Positions 1 through 8,030 of a stretch of DNA of 64,000 bases are shown piece by piece. Positions within the stretch are counted from its first letter, which is position 1. Every line of letters starts with the position of its first letter. The DNA is from Mangrovibacterium marinum (lineage in GTDB: Bacteria; Bacteroidota; Bacteroidia; Bacteroidales; Prolixibacteraceae). The stretch lies in contig NZ_QAAD01000005.1 in assembly GCF_003046625.1 (NCBI RefSeq), positions 1 through 64,000 on the forward strand. Direction: 5' to 3'. A program made the translations under genes and the position numbers. The notes under the pieces are model-generated. The model was not told the DNA's origin. It did no database searches and worked only from the letters and a program-made list of their open reading frames with translations.

Positions 1-150
1 ATCCTGACGGCTGCTTACTTTGTTCTCTGGGAAAAAACACCTTACTTATTAAGTAGCCAGAACAAGGCAATTGAAGAACAACGAAGATTAAAAAGAATAC
101 AACGGTTAGAAAGACAATTAGCAGATTTAAAAAGCGTCTATCGAAATTAA
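1..150 (+). CDS. C-terminal end of an unidentified protein (partial, cut by window start)
   Basis: The window opens inside a reading frame read from base 1 and ending at TAA 148-150; 49 codons are visible. The fragment starts with a hydrophobic stretch (ILTAAYFVLW) that could be the end of a membrane helix and finishes with a charged Arg/Glu/Gln/Leu-rich tail, probably helical and cytoplasmic. No family can be named from so short a piece. Confidence 0.5.
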   Translation: MLTAAYFVLWEKTPYLLSSQNKAIEEQRRLKRIQRLERQLADLKSVYRN

Positions 151-804
151 AAGGTCGTGGTTTTTTTGGTGATTAAATCCCGTAGAAAAAACTGACATCA
201 GACGCTAAGAACCAACAGTTGTTGCCATTGTGAGCACGTAGAAAAAATTATAATTCTTTTATAACCGAACTATATTTTGGTGAGTGACTTTCAGAAAAAA
301 CCTTCATGATTCCCGGGAATCACCAACAGGGATGAAAGTTTACTATTTTTCGACGATGCTGTTGTCGTTGTTTTCAAAAGTTGTCGGGTTGTCGTTCCAC
401 CTCTAATCAAACCCAGTTATTGACATGACGCCTTAGCACCTCTGCCGAGTAAGACTTTTTCAGAAAAAAACCGTCCGGTAGTACAACGGTCCTTTGGTCG
501 TTAAAAGTCGACGAGCAAAAGACAGCTCTGAAGCGTCTGGGAAGGGACTTTCACGGAAAAACCTGGTTGCCGGGTGGACGGTATCTGGGATGAAAATGGA
601 TGGTGTGTTTGGGCTAATTGTTTAACTGTAGGTGGCTAGGTGTGAGCGTTAGTTTGAATGTTGGTGCTCGGTTGGCGAGTGTCCCGTGGTTTTTATAAAT
701 ATACGGGTGAAATGCTGGGCGAACTTAAAAAACAATTCATACGCAATTTCAAATTTGAATTTATCTGTTATCTTCAGCAGGAAAGTAAAAGCTGAAAAAC
801 GAGT
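151..804. other. Intergenic region without a recognisable gene
   Basis: About 650 bases with no convincing reading frame on either strand. The left half contains a degenerate dispersed repeat (296-440) that recurs near 1806 and 7636. Shorter echoes of the same words (AACAGTTGTTG, a tag like GAAAGTTTA) also lie around 205-230 and 540-600, so the spacer is partly built of decayed repeats. No clear TAnnTTTG promoter is visible just upstream of the gene at 805. Confidence 0.5.
296..440 (+). repeat. Dispersed intergenic repeat, copy 1
   Basis: About 145 bases closely matching 7636-7790. Shared blocks in the same order are CCAACAGG-ATGAAAGTTTA, a TTGTCGTT-rich middle, AAAAGTTGTCGGGTTGTCG, TTCCACCTCTAATCAAA, ACAGTT and GCGCCTTAG-like words. 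A more decayed relative lies at 1806-1950. It carries no open frame and sits only between genes. Confidence 0.7.
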
Positions 805-1803
805 ATGATGTGGTTCGAAGATTTAATGGGCTTTAAAGAGCAAAATCCGGATCAGGTGCGACGTAATATCGAGCTTGTCGGCGACAAACTCATCTCAAAA
901 GTCAACAAACAAGCTTACACGATTGGTCTGTTAACGACTCCCTCCTTGCATGAACTGCGGCTGGCTTCAACATACCCGGACGAGGGCGGCCAGACAATGC
1001 AGTTGTCTGAAGTTGTAGGCGATGTGCAAAAGCTTCATTGCTTAGCTCAAAATCAGGGCGCATTCTTTCAGGCGGCATCGCAGTTCAATTTACTCGAAAT
1101 GGTTGGTCCCGATGTTACGCCCGAGGAGGGCGTGGAAAGGTATGCCTACGATGGTACGCAAGGACCGGCCTGCGCCATTTCGTGTGGTGCCGGCACCATT
1201 TACCGAAATTATTTTGTTGATGTTAACGGAAGAAAAGGTCAGTATGTAGACAATCAGATTGACTGCCTGAAGGAACTCGGACAATATTTTGAAAACGACA
1301 AAAATCGATGGTGGACGATGACCAATGGTTATGCGCTAGCCACTTCTGAGGGGTTAAAATTCATTAGCCGGACTATCGGAAGCTTGTCGACCGATGAATA
1401 TGAGCAACTGAAAGCTTGTTTGCGAATCGGCGTGCAAGCCGACAGCCAGGTAACGATCAATAGCAGTTCAAACTTTGTTACCCAGGCTTATTGTTCCGCT
1501 TTGCCGGTTGCCTATTCAAGCATTGACGCAGCGCTGTGGGAACCATTTGCCCGATTGGTGTTGGAAGCCAGCTATGAGGCCACCTTGTTTGCTGCGCTCG
1601 AAAACCGAAACCGAACAGGTAACAAGCGCGTTTATTTGACCCTGCTGGGGGGCGGTGTTTTTGGAAACAAAATTGAATGGATTCTGGAGTCGCTTGAAAA
1701 AGCCTTGTCCCGGTTTCGGAATAGCTCGTTGGAGGTTATGCTTGTCAGCTACGGAAGCTCAAATCCTTCAGTAGGGCAGTTTATCGACAATTTCACCAGC
1801 TAG
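805..1803 (+). CDS. Conserved hypothetical protein, 332 aa
   Basis: A full-length frame starting at tandem ATG codons (805 and 808) and ending at TAG 1801-1803. The protein is soluble by appearance: no signal peptide and no membrane helix. The N-terminus (MMWFEDLMGFKEQNPDQVR) and blocks such as TPSLHELR, SCGAGTIYRNYF, TMTNGYA and LLGGGVFGN look strongly conserved. The glycine-rich GGGVFGN near residue 285 and the GAGTIYRN block near 130 would suit nucleotide or ADP-ribose binding, and a macro-domain-like fold is possible, but that is a guess from motif shape. It stands alone between two repeat-bearing spacers. Confidence 0.7.
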   Translation: MMWFEDLMGFKEQNPDQVRRNIELVGDKLISKVNKQAYTIGLLTTPSLHELRLASTYPDEGGQTMQLSEVVGDVQKLHCLAQNQGAFFQAASQFNLLEMVGPDVTPEEGVERYAYDGTQGPACAISCGAGTIYRNYFVDVNGRKGQYVDNQIDCLKELGQYFENDKNRWWTMTNGYALATSEGLKFISRTIGSLSTDEYEQLKACLRIGVQADSQVTINSSSNFVTQAYCSALPVAYSSIDAALWEPFARLVLEASYEATLFAALENRNRTGNKRVYLTLLGGGVFGNKIEWILESLEKALSRFRNSSLEVMLVSYGSSNPSVGQFIDNFTS

Positions 1804-1805
1804 CG

Positions 1806-1950
1806 TTTAGGTTTCTTGAGGTCACCAATAGCGATGAACGTTGAGGATTTTCTGTTATCCTGTAGACCTGCTTGTCATACGTTATCGGGTTGTCGTCCAA
1901 ACAAAGTCAAAATCTCGTGGCGATCTGGCGTCTATCGACTTTTACAGACA
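1806..1950 (+). repeat. Dispersed intergenic repeat, copy 2 (most degraded)
   Basis: This spacer keeps the order of motifs of the repeat at 296 and 7636: a CACCAATAGCGATGAA block, GTTATCGGGTTGTCGT, CAAA..GTC, and ATCGACTTTTACA as after the 7636 copy. Many substitutions and small indels separate it from the other two, so it is an old copy. Confidence 0.45.
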
Positions 1951-2020
1951 GAGCCCCGATCTCAAAACGAGATCGGAGCTCCGTCTAACATCTAACGTCT
2001 ATTTTGTCTGGTCTCTAAAA

Positions 2021-2560
2021 TTATTTTCCTTCAATCCAGCTGACGATTTTGGGACTGTCGGGAGCCGTTTTGGGACTTACCGATCCAACCAGGCGACCAT
2101 TTTCGTCGATCATATATTTTTGAAAGTTCCAGGCTACCGACGAATCTTCGAGGCCGTTCAGCGACTTTTCGGTAAGCCAGTGGTAGATGGGGGCCATATC
2201 GCTGCCTTTTACCGATATTTTGGCCATCATGGGGAAGCTTACTCCGTAGTTGCGTTGGCAAAACTCGGCGATCTCGTCGTTCGATCCGGGTTCCTGGCTC
2301 AAAAAGTTATTGGCCGGAAAGCCAATAATCACAAATTTTTCGCCTCCATACTTTTTGTACAAAGCTTCCAGTGCTTCGTACTGTGGCGTGAGACCACACT
2401 TGGAAGCGGTGTTGACGACTAGTACTTTTTGGCCTTTCAGATTGGCCATGTCGAAGTTATTTCCTTCAATATCTTTCACTGTAAAATCGTAAAACGACTT
2501 CTGCCCGAAGCCGAGCAGCGCCGTCAAAACAAAGATCAGCATCAAATTAAACTTTTTCAT
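2021..2560 (-). CDS. Secreted glutathione peroxidase-like thiol peroxidase
   Basis: 179 aa with an N-terminal signal peptide (MKKFNLMLIFVLTALLGFGQ), so probably periplasmic or exported. The glutathione peroxidase fold is recognised by [14 protein letters not shown] with the peroxidatic Cys at residue 55, by NFLSQEPG, and by VAWNFQKYMID carrying the conserved Trp. In the usual FPCNQFG motif the catalytic Gln is replaced (PANNF), a variant that may alter kinetics. Such non-selenium enzymes generally use thioredoxin rather than glutathione. A cytosolic paralogue lies at 8488-8964. It is transcribed divergently from dnaX. Confidence 0.9.
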   Translation of the reverse strand: MKKFNLMLIFVLTALLGFGQKSFYDFTVKDIEGNNFDMANLKGQKVLVVNTASKCGLTPQYEALEALYKKYGGEKFVIIGFPANNFLSQEPGSNDEIAEFCQRNYGVSFPMMAKISVKGSDMAPIYHWLTEKSLNGLEDSSVAWNFQKYMIDENGRLVGSVSPKTAPDSPKIVSWIEGK

Positions 2561-2750
2561 TTTATCTCAATTTTAGTTGACGATGTATTTGCAATAACAC
2601 GAAACAATAAACGCGCCGTTGGTCTGAAAATTTTCCTGGCGCAAATGATTTTGTATAAAACAGGCTGTTGTTGAAAATGTTTAGCAGACGAGCTCTCCCG
2701 ATTATCGGCAACTGTTAATAACTATGCTCCCCGAAATAGGGCAAAATGTT

Positions 2751-2758
2751 TATCTTTG
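2751..2758 (+). promoter_or_regulatory. -7 box (TATCTTTG) for dnaX
   Basis: TATCTTTG matches the Bacteroidota TAnnTTTG element and lies 19 bases before the dnaX ATG at 2778. It overlaps the upstream extension of the dnaX frame, which argues against any start before 2778. No clear -33 TTG was seen. Confidence 0.6.
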
Positions 2759-2777
2759 GACTCTCACAAGGAAAATT

Positions 2778-3881
2778 ATGGAGAATTTTATTGTTTCAGC
2801 ACGAAAATATCGTCCCGACACTTTTCACTCGGTTGTTGGTCAGGCATCCATTACTTCAACTCTGAAGAATGCCATCAAAAACCAGCAGTTGGCACATGCG
2901 TACCTGTTCTGTGGTCCGCGAGGGGTGGGAAAAACCACTTGTGCCCGTATTTTTGCCAAAACAATCAACTGCCAGAATCTGACAGCTGATACCGAGCCTT
3001 GCAACACTTGTGAGTCGTGCCAGGCCTTCAACAGCAACCGCTCGTACAACATTCACGAGCTGGATGCGGCCTCGAATAACTCGGTTGAAGATATTCGGAC
3101 CTTGACTGATCAGGTGCGTATTCCTCCGCAAATCGGGAAGTACAGCATCTATATCATCGATGAGGTTCACATGCTCTCGCAGGCAGCTTTCAATGCTTTT
3201 CTGAAAACACTGGAAGAACCGCCAAAGCATGCCTTGTTCATTCTGGCAACAACTGAAAAGCATAAAATCATCCCCACCATCTTGTCGCGCTGTCAGATTT
3301 TTGATTTTAACCGCATTAAAATCTCTGATATCGCCGGTCATCTGGGCTATGTTGCCCAAAGTGAGTCGGTAAACATCGAAGGTGAAGCCTTGAATGTGAT
3401 CGCTCAAAAGGCCGATGGAGCTATGCGCGATGCCTTGTCGATCTTCGACCAGATTGTGAGCTTCTCGGGGAAGGAAATTACCTATAAGAATGTGATCGCC
3501 AACCTGAATGTGTTGGATTACGACTACTACTTCAGACTGGTTGATGCCCTGTTGAAGAATGATGTTCCCGGCGCGCTGATGCTTTTTAGCGAGGTGCTCG
3601 ATCATGGTTTCGATGGCCACCATTTTATAACCGGACTGAGCAGTCACCTGCGCGACCTGCTGGTATGTAAAGACCCCATTACCGTGCAGCTGCTCGAGGT
3701 GGGAGGCGAGATTAAAGAGAAATACAAGCAACAGGCAACAGGCTGCGATCAGGCCTTTTTGTTTGAGGCGCTGAAAATCAGCAACGAATGTGACTTGCAG
3801 TACAAAATCAGCCAAAACAAACGTTTACTTGTCGAGCTGGCCGTGATCAAAATGGCACAGCTTACCTTAAAAAAAAAATAG
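2778..3881 (+). CDS. dnaX: DNA polymerase III clamp-loader subunit, gamma-length product
   Basis: 367 aa from ATG 2778; this start gives the usual MENFIVSARKYRPDTF N-terminus. It is the ATPase of the clamp loader that places the beta clamp on DNA. Visible are Walker A (GPRGVGKTT, about 46-54), the four zinc-binding cysteines C65, C75, C78 and C81, Walker B IIDEVHML, and the sensor region ILATTEKHKIIPTILSRCQ. The frame stops at TAG 3879-3881 straight after ten adenines, and the next frame continues as the tau-specific part to 4543. The stop therefore probably ends a short gamma form, as in other dnaX genes, and is not evidence of a dead gene. Confidence 0.92.
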   Translation: MENFIVSARKYRPDTFHSVVGQASITSTLKNAIKNQQLAHAYLFCGPRGVGKTTCARIFAKTINCQNLTADTEPCNTCESCQAFNSNRSYNIHELDAASNNSVEDIRTLTDQVRIPPQIGKYSIYIIDEVHMLSQAAFNAFLKTLEEPPKHALFILATTEKHKIIPTILSRCQIFDFNRIKISDIAGHLGYVAQSESVNIEGEALNVIAQKADGAMRDALSIFDQIVSFSGKEITYKNVIANLNVLDYDYYFRLVDALLKNDVPGALMLFSEVLDHGFDGHHFITGLSSHLRDLLVCKDPITVQLLEVGGEIKEKYKQQATGCDQAFLFEALKISNECDLQYKISQNKRLLVELAVIKMAQLTLKKK

Positions 3882-3907
3882 CTGACGAAACGGTAAGCGA
3901 TCAGCTG
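3869..3907 (+). promoter_or_regulatory. dnaX slippage site (A10) with adjoining stem-loop
   Basis: Ten adenines (3869-3878) precede the gamma stop TAG. Directly after them, AGCTGA (3880-3885) pairs with TCAGCT (3901-3906) around a 15-base loop, with a possible extra U-G pair outside. Homopolymer A-runs cause transcriptional slippage in Thermus dnaX and ribosomal slippage in Escherichia coli dnaX. The stem abuts the run instead of standing 5-9 bases away, which fits transcriptional slippage at least as well as ribosomal slippage. Confidence 0.6.
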
Positions 3908-4543
3908 GCTCCTATTTTTGAGGGGATAAAGCCGGCACCGCAGGCCTCAGCCGCTAACCGTCCTGCGGCCCCAGCTGCCCGGATGACCCAGGGAGCACCC
4001 GTTGCCGCTACTGTCGAAGAGCCAGCCCGAAAGGTAAGTAGCCGGCGTGTAATCAAACGCAAGGGAAGCGGTTTCACACCTTCTATCAAAGATGCTTTAG
4101 CCGGGAAATTTCAGGAGGAAAACCAGGAAGAAAATGCCATCGATAAGATGAAGTATTACAGTGGTGAACAGTTGAGCGAACCCTTTACCGCTGAAGTCTT
4201 TGCCCAAAAGTGGGAGGAGTATCTGCAACGTCTGTCCGACCGCCCGGTGTTGAAAGCCAGCTTGTCGCGCACACCACAGATCTTCGATAGCTGTAAACTG
4301 AAACTGCAAATCGATAGTGATATTGTGGATACTGAAATCAGCAAGATTAAGCCCGACCTGGTGTCGTGGTTGCGCAAAGAGCTGCGCAATACCGGGATTG
4401 AGCTGATTACCGAGATAAGCGAATTGGACGATACACGCGCAAGACCCTATTCCGAAACCGAAAAATTTGCCGAGATGCTTCGGAAGAATCCTCAGATTAG
4501 TTTGCTGAAACAAACCTTTAATCTTGACTTCAGTGATCATTGA
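3878..4543 (+). CDS. dnaX: dnaX tau-specific C-terminal part, reached by -1 slippage
   Basis: The frame one base back from the gamma frame is open from the A-run to TGA at 4543, about 221 codons, and has no natural start at its beginning; its first ATG is 3983. It begins with a Pro/Ala-rich linker (KPAPQASAANRPAAPAA) and then a folded domain, which is the layout of the tau C-terminus that binds polymerase alpha subunit and helicase. Joined to the upstream frame it gives a 588-residue tau. Alternatives are a sequencing error in the A10 run or a true frameshift mutation, but the intact coding character of both halves favours programmed slippage. Confidence 0.75.
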   Translation: MADETVSDQLAPIFEGIKPAPQASAANRPAAPAARMTQGAPVAATVEEPARKVSSRRVIKRKGSGFTPSIKDALAGKFQEENQEENAIDKMKYYSGEQLSEPFTAEVFAQKWEEYLQRLSDRPVLKASLSRTPQIFDSCKLKLQIDSDIVDTEISKIKPDLVSWLRKELRNTGIELITEISELDDTRARPYSETEKFAEMLRKNPQISLLKQTFNLDFSDH

Positions 4544-4617
4544 TAAAATCTATTTTAAATAGAATATTAAAAATGATTAAGGGGTGCGGTGAACTGGCAA
4601 TGATTCCCGAAATTCTT

Positions 4618-4625
4618 TATCTTTG
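4618..4625 (+). promoter_or_regulatory. -7 box (TATCTTTG) for ferritin
   Basis: TATCTTTG fits TAnnTTTG and lies 24 bases before the ferritin ATG at 4650. It overlaps a possible TTG start at 4623, so that longer start can be dismissed. Confidence 0.65.
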
Positions 4626-4649
4626 AAAAAAACACAAAAAATAACCATT

Positions 4650-5162
4650 ATGCTTAAAGAATCAGTTGAAAAAGCGTTGAACGCTCAAATTAATGCAGAG
4701 ATGCATTCTGCCTATTTATATCTGTCCATGTCGGCTTGGTTTCAGGCCAAAGGATTGTCTGGTTTTGCCAACTGGATGAAAATTCAGTACCAGGAAGAAT
4801 TAACACATGCCAATAAGTTCTTCGACTACGTACACGAACGCAATGGCCGGGTGTTGTTGGAACCCATCGCAGGTGTTGATCAGGAATTTGACAGTGTTAT
4901 TGATGCTTTTGAAAAAACATTGGCTCACGAGCAAAAAGTAACGGCCTTAATTGATAGCTTGGTGGATGTGGCTGTTGCTGCCAGCGACCATGCAACTCAA
5001 AGCTTCCTGCAATGGTTTGTCGACGAGCAGGTTGAAGAAGAAGCAACCGTGAATGGCATTCTCGACGATCTTCGTTTGATCAACGGTCAGGGCAATGGCT
5101 TGTTCATGTTAAATCGTGAATTGGCCTCGCGCACCTTTGTTGATTCAACAGCAGCCGAATAA
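4650..5162 (+). CDS. ftnA: Non-haem ferritin
   Basis: 170 aa, normal length for bacterial ferritin, which forms a 24-subunit shell that oxidises Fe(II) and stores ferric iron in the cytosol. The four-helix bundle shows the ferroxidase ligands in NAQINAEMHSAYLYL (Glu), YQEELTHANKFF (Glu, Glu, His), KTLAHEQKV (Glu) and WFVDEQVEEEA (Glu/Gln). The ATG at 4650 was chosen because the -7 box covers the region before it. The gene is monocistronic, followed by a strong terminator. No Fur-like box was recognised. Confidence 0.95.
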   Translation: MLKESVEKALNAQINAEMHSAYLYLSMSAWFQAKGLSGFANWMKIQYQEELTHANKFFDYVHERNGRVLLEPIAGVDQEFDSVIDAFEKTLAHEQKVTALIDSLVDVAVAASDHATQSFLQWFVDEQVEEEATVNGILDDLRLINGQGNGLFMLNRELASRTFVDSTAAE

Positions 5163-5183
5163 TTCTATTCTGAACGAATATAT

Positions 5184-5212
5184 AAAAGGCTGCCGGTTGG
5201 TAGCCTTTTTTT
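5184..5212 (+). terminator. Rho-independent terminator after ferritin
   Basis: AAAAGGCT (5184-5191) pairs with AGCCTTTT (5202-5209), ten-base loop, ending in a T-run. It lies 22 bases after the ferritin stop. Confidence 0.85.
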
Positions 5213-5414
5213 ATACTGTTTGATGTGCGCAAACACAGAACGAGGAGACGATGTGGATTTGCCTGACTTTGGCGGAATGTTTGATTGACAAGCCGACAGG
5301 TTGGGGGCTTCAGCACCGCAGGACGCTTGGAAAACGTTCCCGCTTTCACTCGGAGTGATGATTTGCAGGAAGCGAGAGTGGGTTTTATTAATGAGTTTAA
5401 CGATTGATTGAAAT

Positions 5415-7607
5415 ATGGACAAAAGTATTGAAAAAGCCTGGTTGGCGTTGGCTGAAGCCTGCAAAGAAAACCTGCAGGAAAATGAACGGCAGGAAGTTCG
5501 GCGGGCTTTCGATTATGCCTATGACATTTTGGAGGAGCGGAAGTGGAAAAGTGGAGAGACCATCATTTTGCACTCGCTCGAAGTGGCGGAGGTGGTAGCT
5601 CGGGAGATCGGTTTGGGAATGGATTCGATCATTGCCGGCCTGTTGCACAATGTGCCTTACGAAGATGTTCCGAAGCGTCCCGGTTTCAATGAAATTGAAG
5701 AAATGTTTGGCCCTTTTGTCCGCGCAATTCTGGAGGGGATGGCCAAGATCAATGCGCTGGGCACCGATACGGTCGACCTGCACTCGGAAAACTACCGTAA
5801 GCTGATGCTGGCGCTGGCCGGCGATGTTCGGGTAATTTTGGTGAAGATTGCTGATCGTTTGCACGTGATGCGCCACCTGGAGACTTATTCCGACGATTCG
5901 ATCCGCAAAATTGCGGTCGAAACCTCGCACCTGTATGCACCACTGGCTCACCGTTTAGGCCTGTATTATGTGAATTCGGAAATGCTCGATTTATGTCTCA
6001 AGTATCTTTCACCCGAGGCCTATCAGCACGTTTTCGACTGCCTGAAAGAGTCGGAAACAGAACGTAAAAACTTTGTTGCTGAGTTTGTAAAGCCGATTGA
6101 GGAAAAACTCAAATCCAAAGGGTTTAAGTTTGAGATGAAAGCCCGCACCAAGGCGATCAACTCCATCTGGAATAAGATGAAAAAGTCGGGCATTCCTTTC
6201 GAAGAGGTGTACGATATCTTTGCAATCCGGGTCATCCTGGACTCGGAGCCCCAAAGCGAAAAGTCGGACTGCTGGCAGGTGTACTCAATTGTAACTGAGG
6301 AGTATCAGGCCAATCCTGAACGGATGCGCGACTGGATAACGGTTCCAAAATCCAATGGTTACGAAAGCCTGCATGCCACCGTTTTGGGCCCCAATAAAAA
6401 GTGGGTCGAAATTCAAATCCGTACCCAACGGATGGATGAAGTAGCCGAAAAGGGGCTTGCCGCCCACTGGAAATATAAGGGCGGTTCGGCATCGGCAGAA
6501 ATGGAAAAATGGCTGGCCAGCGTTCGCGAGATTCTCGAGAACCCGGAGTTGAACGTGGTTGATTTCATCGACGAGTTCAATACCAATATCTATAAGGACG
6601 AGATTTTTGTATTTACCCCCAAAGGCGATTTAAAGCGACTGCCGGCGGGAGCCAGCTTGCTCGATTTTGCCTACGAAATTCACTCGGCCGTGGGCGATCA
6701 CTGCGTTGGCGGTATGGTGGATGGCCGTAAAGTTACGCTGCGCTATCAGCTGAAAAATGGCGAACAAATCGCTATCGACACGTCAAACAACCAAAAGCCC
6801 AAGCTCGACTGGTTGGATTTTGCGGTAACCAGCAAAGCCCGAAACCGGATTAAGGCGAGTTTGAACGAAGAACGCAAACGGGAGGCCGACAATGGAAAAG
6901 AAATACTGCTGCGCAAGCTGAAGAACTGGAAAATTGAGTATAACGATGAAGTGATCCGGACCTTGTTGAAGCATTATCGCCTGAAGCTAGCCCAGGATTT
7001 GTATTATAATATCTCGACCGAAAAAATCGATACGCTCAGCATTAAAGAGTTGCTCTCCGCAAAAGGGGAGACTGAGCAACAATCAGCCAGGCAAAAGCTG
7101 GCTGACAATATGGCTACCGATCAGTTTAAAGAGATGGACTTTTCGGGCGGCGACGATTACCTGGTGATTGATAACAACATTAAAGACGTTAATCACAAGC
7201 TGGCACAATGCTGTAACCCGATTTTTGGCGACGATATATTTGGCTTTGTTACCATCAGCGAAGGCATTAAAATTCATCGGAGAACATGCCCAAATGCCAA
7301 GCAGATGTTCGAGCGCTATCCTTACCGCATCATTCCGGCCAAATGGCGCGATTCGGATAAGAAAACCTCCTTTCAGGCAACCATTCGCCTTTCGGGAATC
7401 GAAGAGGTTGGCATTGTTGCGCAAATCTCAAATGTAATCTCGAAAGATGTTGGCGTCTCCATGCGATCCATTGCCATCGACAGTACCGGAGGTGAATTTT
7501 TGGGAACACTGCGTGTGTATGTTCAAAATATTGATCACCTCGAATTTTTAATGCGCAAACTCCAACATATTAAAGGTATTCAGCACGTGTCGCGTGCTGA
7601 TGGCTAG
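5415..7607 (+). CDS. relA: RelA/SpoT-family (p)ppGpp synthetase with degenerate hydrolase site
   Basis: 730 aa long-form RSH enzyme of the stringent response. Domains in order: HD region (about 45-190), synthetase (about 240-350), TGS (about 390-455), zinc-finger/CC region (KLAQCCNPIFGDDIFGF, about 605-640) and C-terminal ACT. The synthetase looks active: VYDIFAIRVI, PKSNGYESLHATV and VEIQIRT are present. In the HD region H53 is kept, but the HD pair reads HN (78-79), the usual HDVVED spacing has one extra residue (HNVPYED), and the conserved DRLHN reads DRLHV. The hydrolase is therefore probably inactive, making this the RelA-type enzyme, with a SpoT-type partner expected elsewhere. No promoter box was recognised. 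Confidence 0.93.
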   Translation: MDKSIEKAWLALAEACKENLQENERQEVRRAFDYAYDILEERKWKSGETIILHSLEVAEVVAREIGLGMDSIIAGLLHNVPYEDVPKRPGFNEIEEMFGPFVRAILEGMAKINALGTDTVDLHSENYRKLMLALAGDVRVILVKIADRLHVMRHLETYSDDSIRKIAVETSHLYAPLAHRLGLYYVNSEMLDLCLKYLSPEAYQHVFDCLKESETERKNFVAEFVKPIEEKLKSKGFKFEMKARTKAINSIWNKMKKSGIPFEEVYDIFAIRVILDSEPQSEKSDCWQVYSIVTEEYQANPERMRDWITVPKSNGYESLHATVLGPNKKWVEIQIRTQRMDEVAEKGLAAHWKYKGGSASAEMEKWLASVREILENPELNVVDFIDEFNTNIYKDEIFVFTPKGDLKRLPAGASLLDFAYEIHSAVGDHCVGGMVDGRKVTLRYQLKNGEQIAIDTSNNQKPKLDWLDFAVTSKARNRIKASLNEERKREADNGKEILLRKLKNWKIEYNDEVIRTLLKHYRLKLAQDLYYNISTEKIDTLSIKELLSAKGETEQQSARQKLADNMATDQFKEMDFSGGDDYLVIDNNIKDVNHKLAQCCNPIFGDDIFGFVTISEGIKIHRRTCPNAKQMFERYPYRIIPAKWRDSDKKTSFQATIRLSGIEEVGIVAQISNVISKDVGVSMRSIAIDSTGGEFLGTLRVYVQNIDHLEFLMRKLQHIKGIQHVSRADG

Positions 7608-7966
7608 CAAGGGGCATTCAATATGGAGGAATTATAAAAACTTTCACGATTCAGGGGAATCTCCAACAGGAATGAAAGTTTAGTATTTTCGACCAGGCTG
7701 TTGTCGTTTTTCTCAAAAGTTGTCGGGTTGTCGTTCCACCTCTAATCAAAAACAGTTGTTGGCATTGCGCCTTAGTGTCTTTGCGTGCATCGACTTTTAC
7801 CCAAAATAGTTGGCGCAAGGCCCACCAACAAGAGTTTGCGACAGAATGAGTCTTTGCTCTGGGTTGAAGCAGAACCGCTATTCAAAGCATTCCCGATGCG
7901 GTTGAAAACCCTGTCTACCGCAGGCAGGCGCATCACCCAAAGGCACTTTCACAAAAAAATGGCTGC
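7608..7966. other. Intergenic region before the ohr promoter
   Basis: No gene is seen. The left part is the best-preserved copy of the dispersed repeat (7636-7800); the remainder, 7800-7966, is GC-richer sequence with no supported frame. Confidence 0.5.
7636..7800 (+). repeat. Dispersed intergenic repeat, copy 3
   Basis: Closely matches 296-440 over about 145 bases, including identical stretches AAAAGTTGTCGGGTTGTCG and TTCCACCTCTAATCAAA. It ends with GCATCGACTTTTACC, which also resembles the end of the copy at 1806. It lies between relA and ohr, as another copy lies between the 805 gene and gpx. Confidence 0.7.
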
Positions 7967-7968
7967 TT

Positions 7969-8017
7969 TTTGTGTCGCGTGCGATATAATGCCTATATTT
8001 GTGTCGCTAACGATATA
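7969..8017 (+). promoter_or_regulatory. ohr promoter with two OhrR-type operator boxes
   Basis: The promoter reads TTTG (7969-7972), 21-base spacer, TATATTTG (7994-8001). Box 1 TGTGTCGCGTGCGATATA (7971-7988) and box 2 TGTGTCGCTAACGATATA (8000-8017) share 15 of 18 bases and are imperfect palindromes of the form TRTRTCGC-NN-GCGATATA. Box 1 begins at the -33 and fills the spacer; box 2 begins inside the -7 box. Occupancy of either would block transcription. The regulator is probably the OhrR-like protein at 9014, as ohrR products usually control neighbouring ohr genes. Confidence 0.75.
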
Positions 8018-8030
8018 AATTCAAACGAAT

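Noticed and set aside
2856-3815. 319-codon open frame antisense to dnaX
   Set aside because: It lies entirely opposite the clear dnaX coding region, its composition is that of a codon shadow, and no family resemblance was seen.
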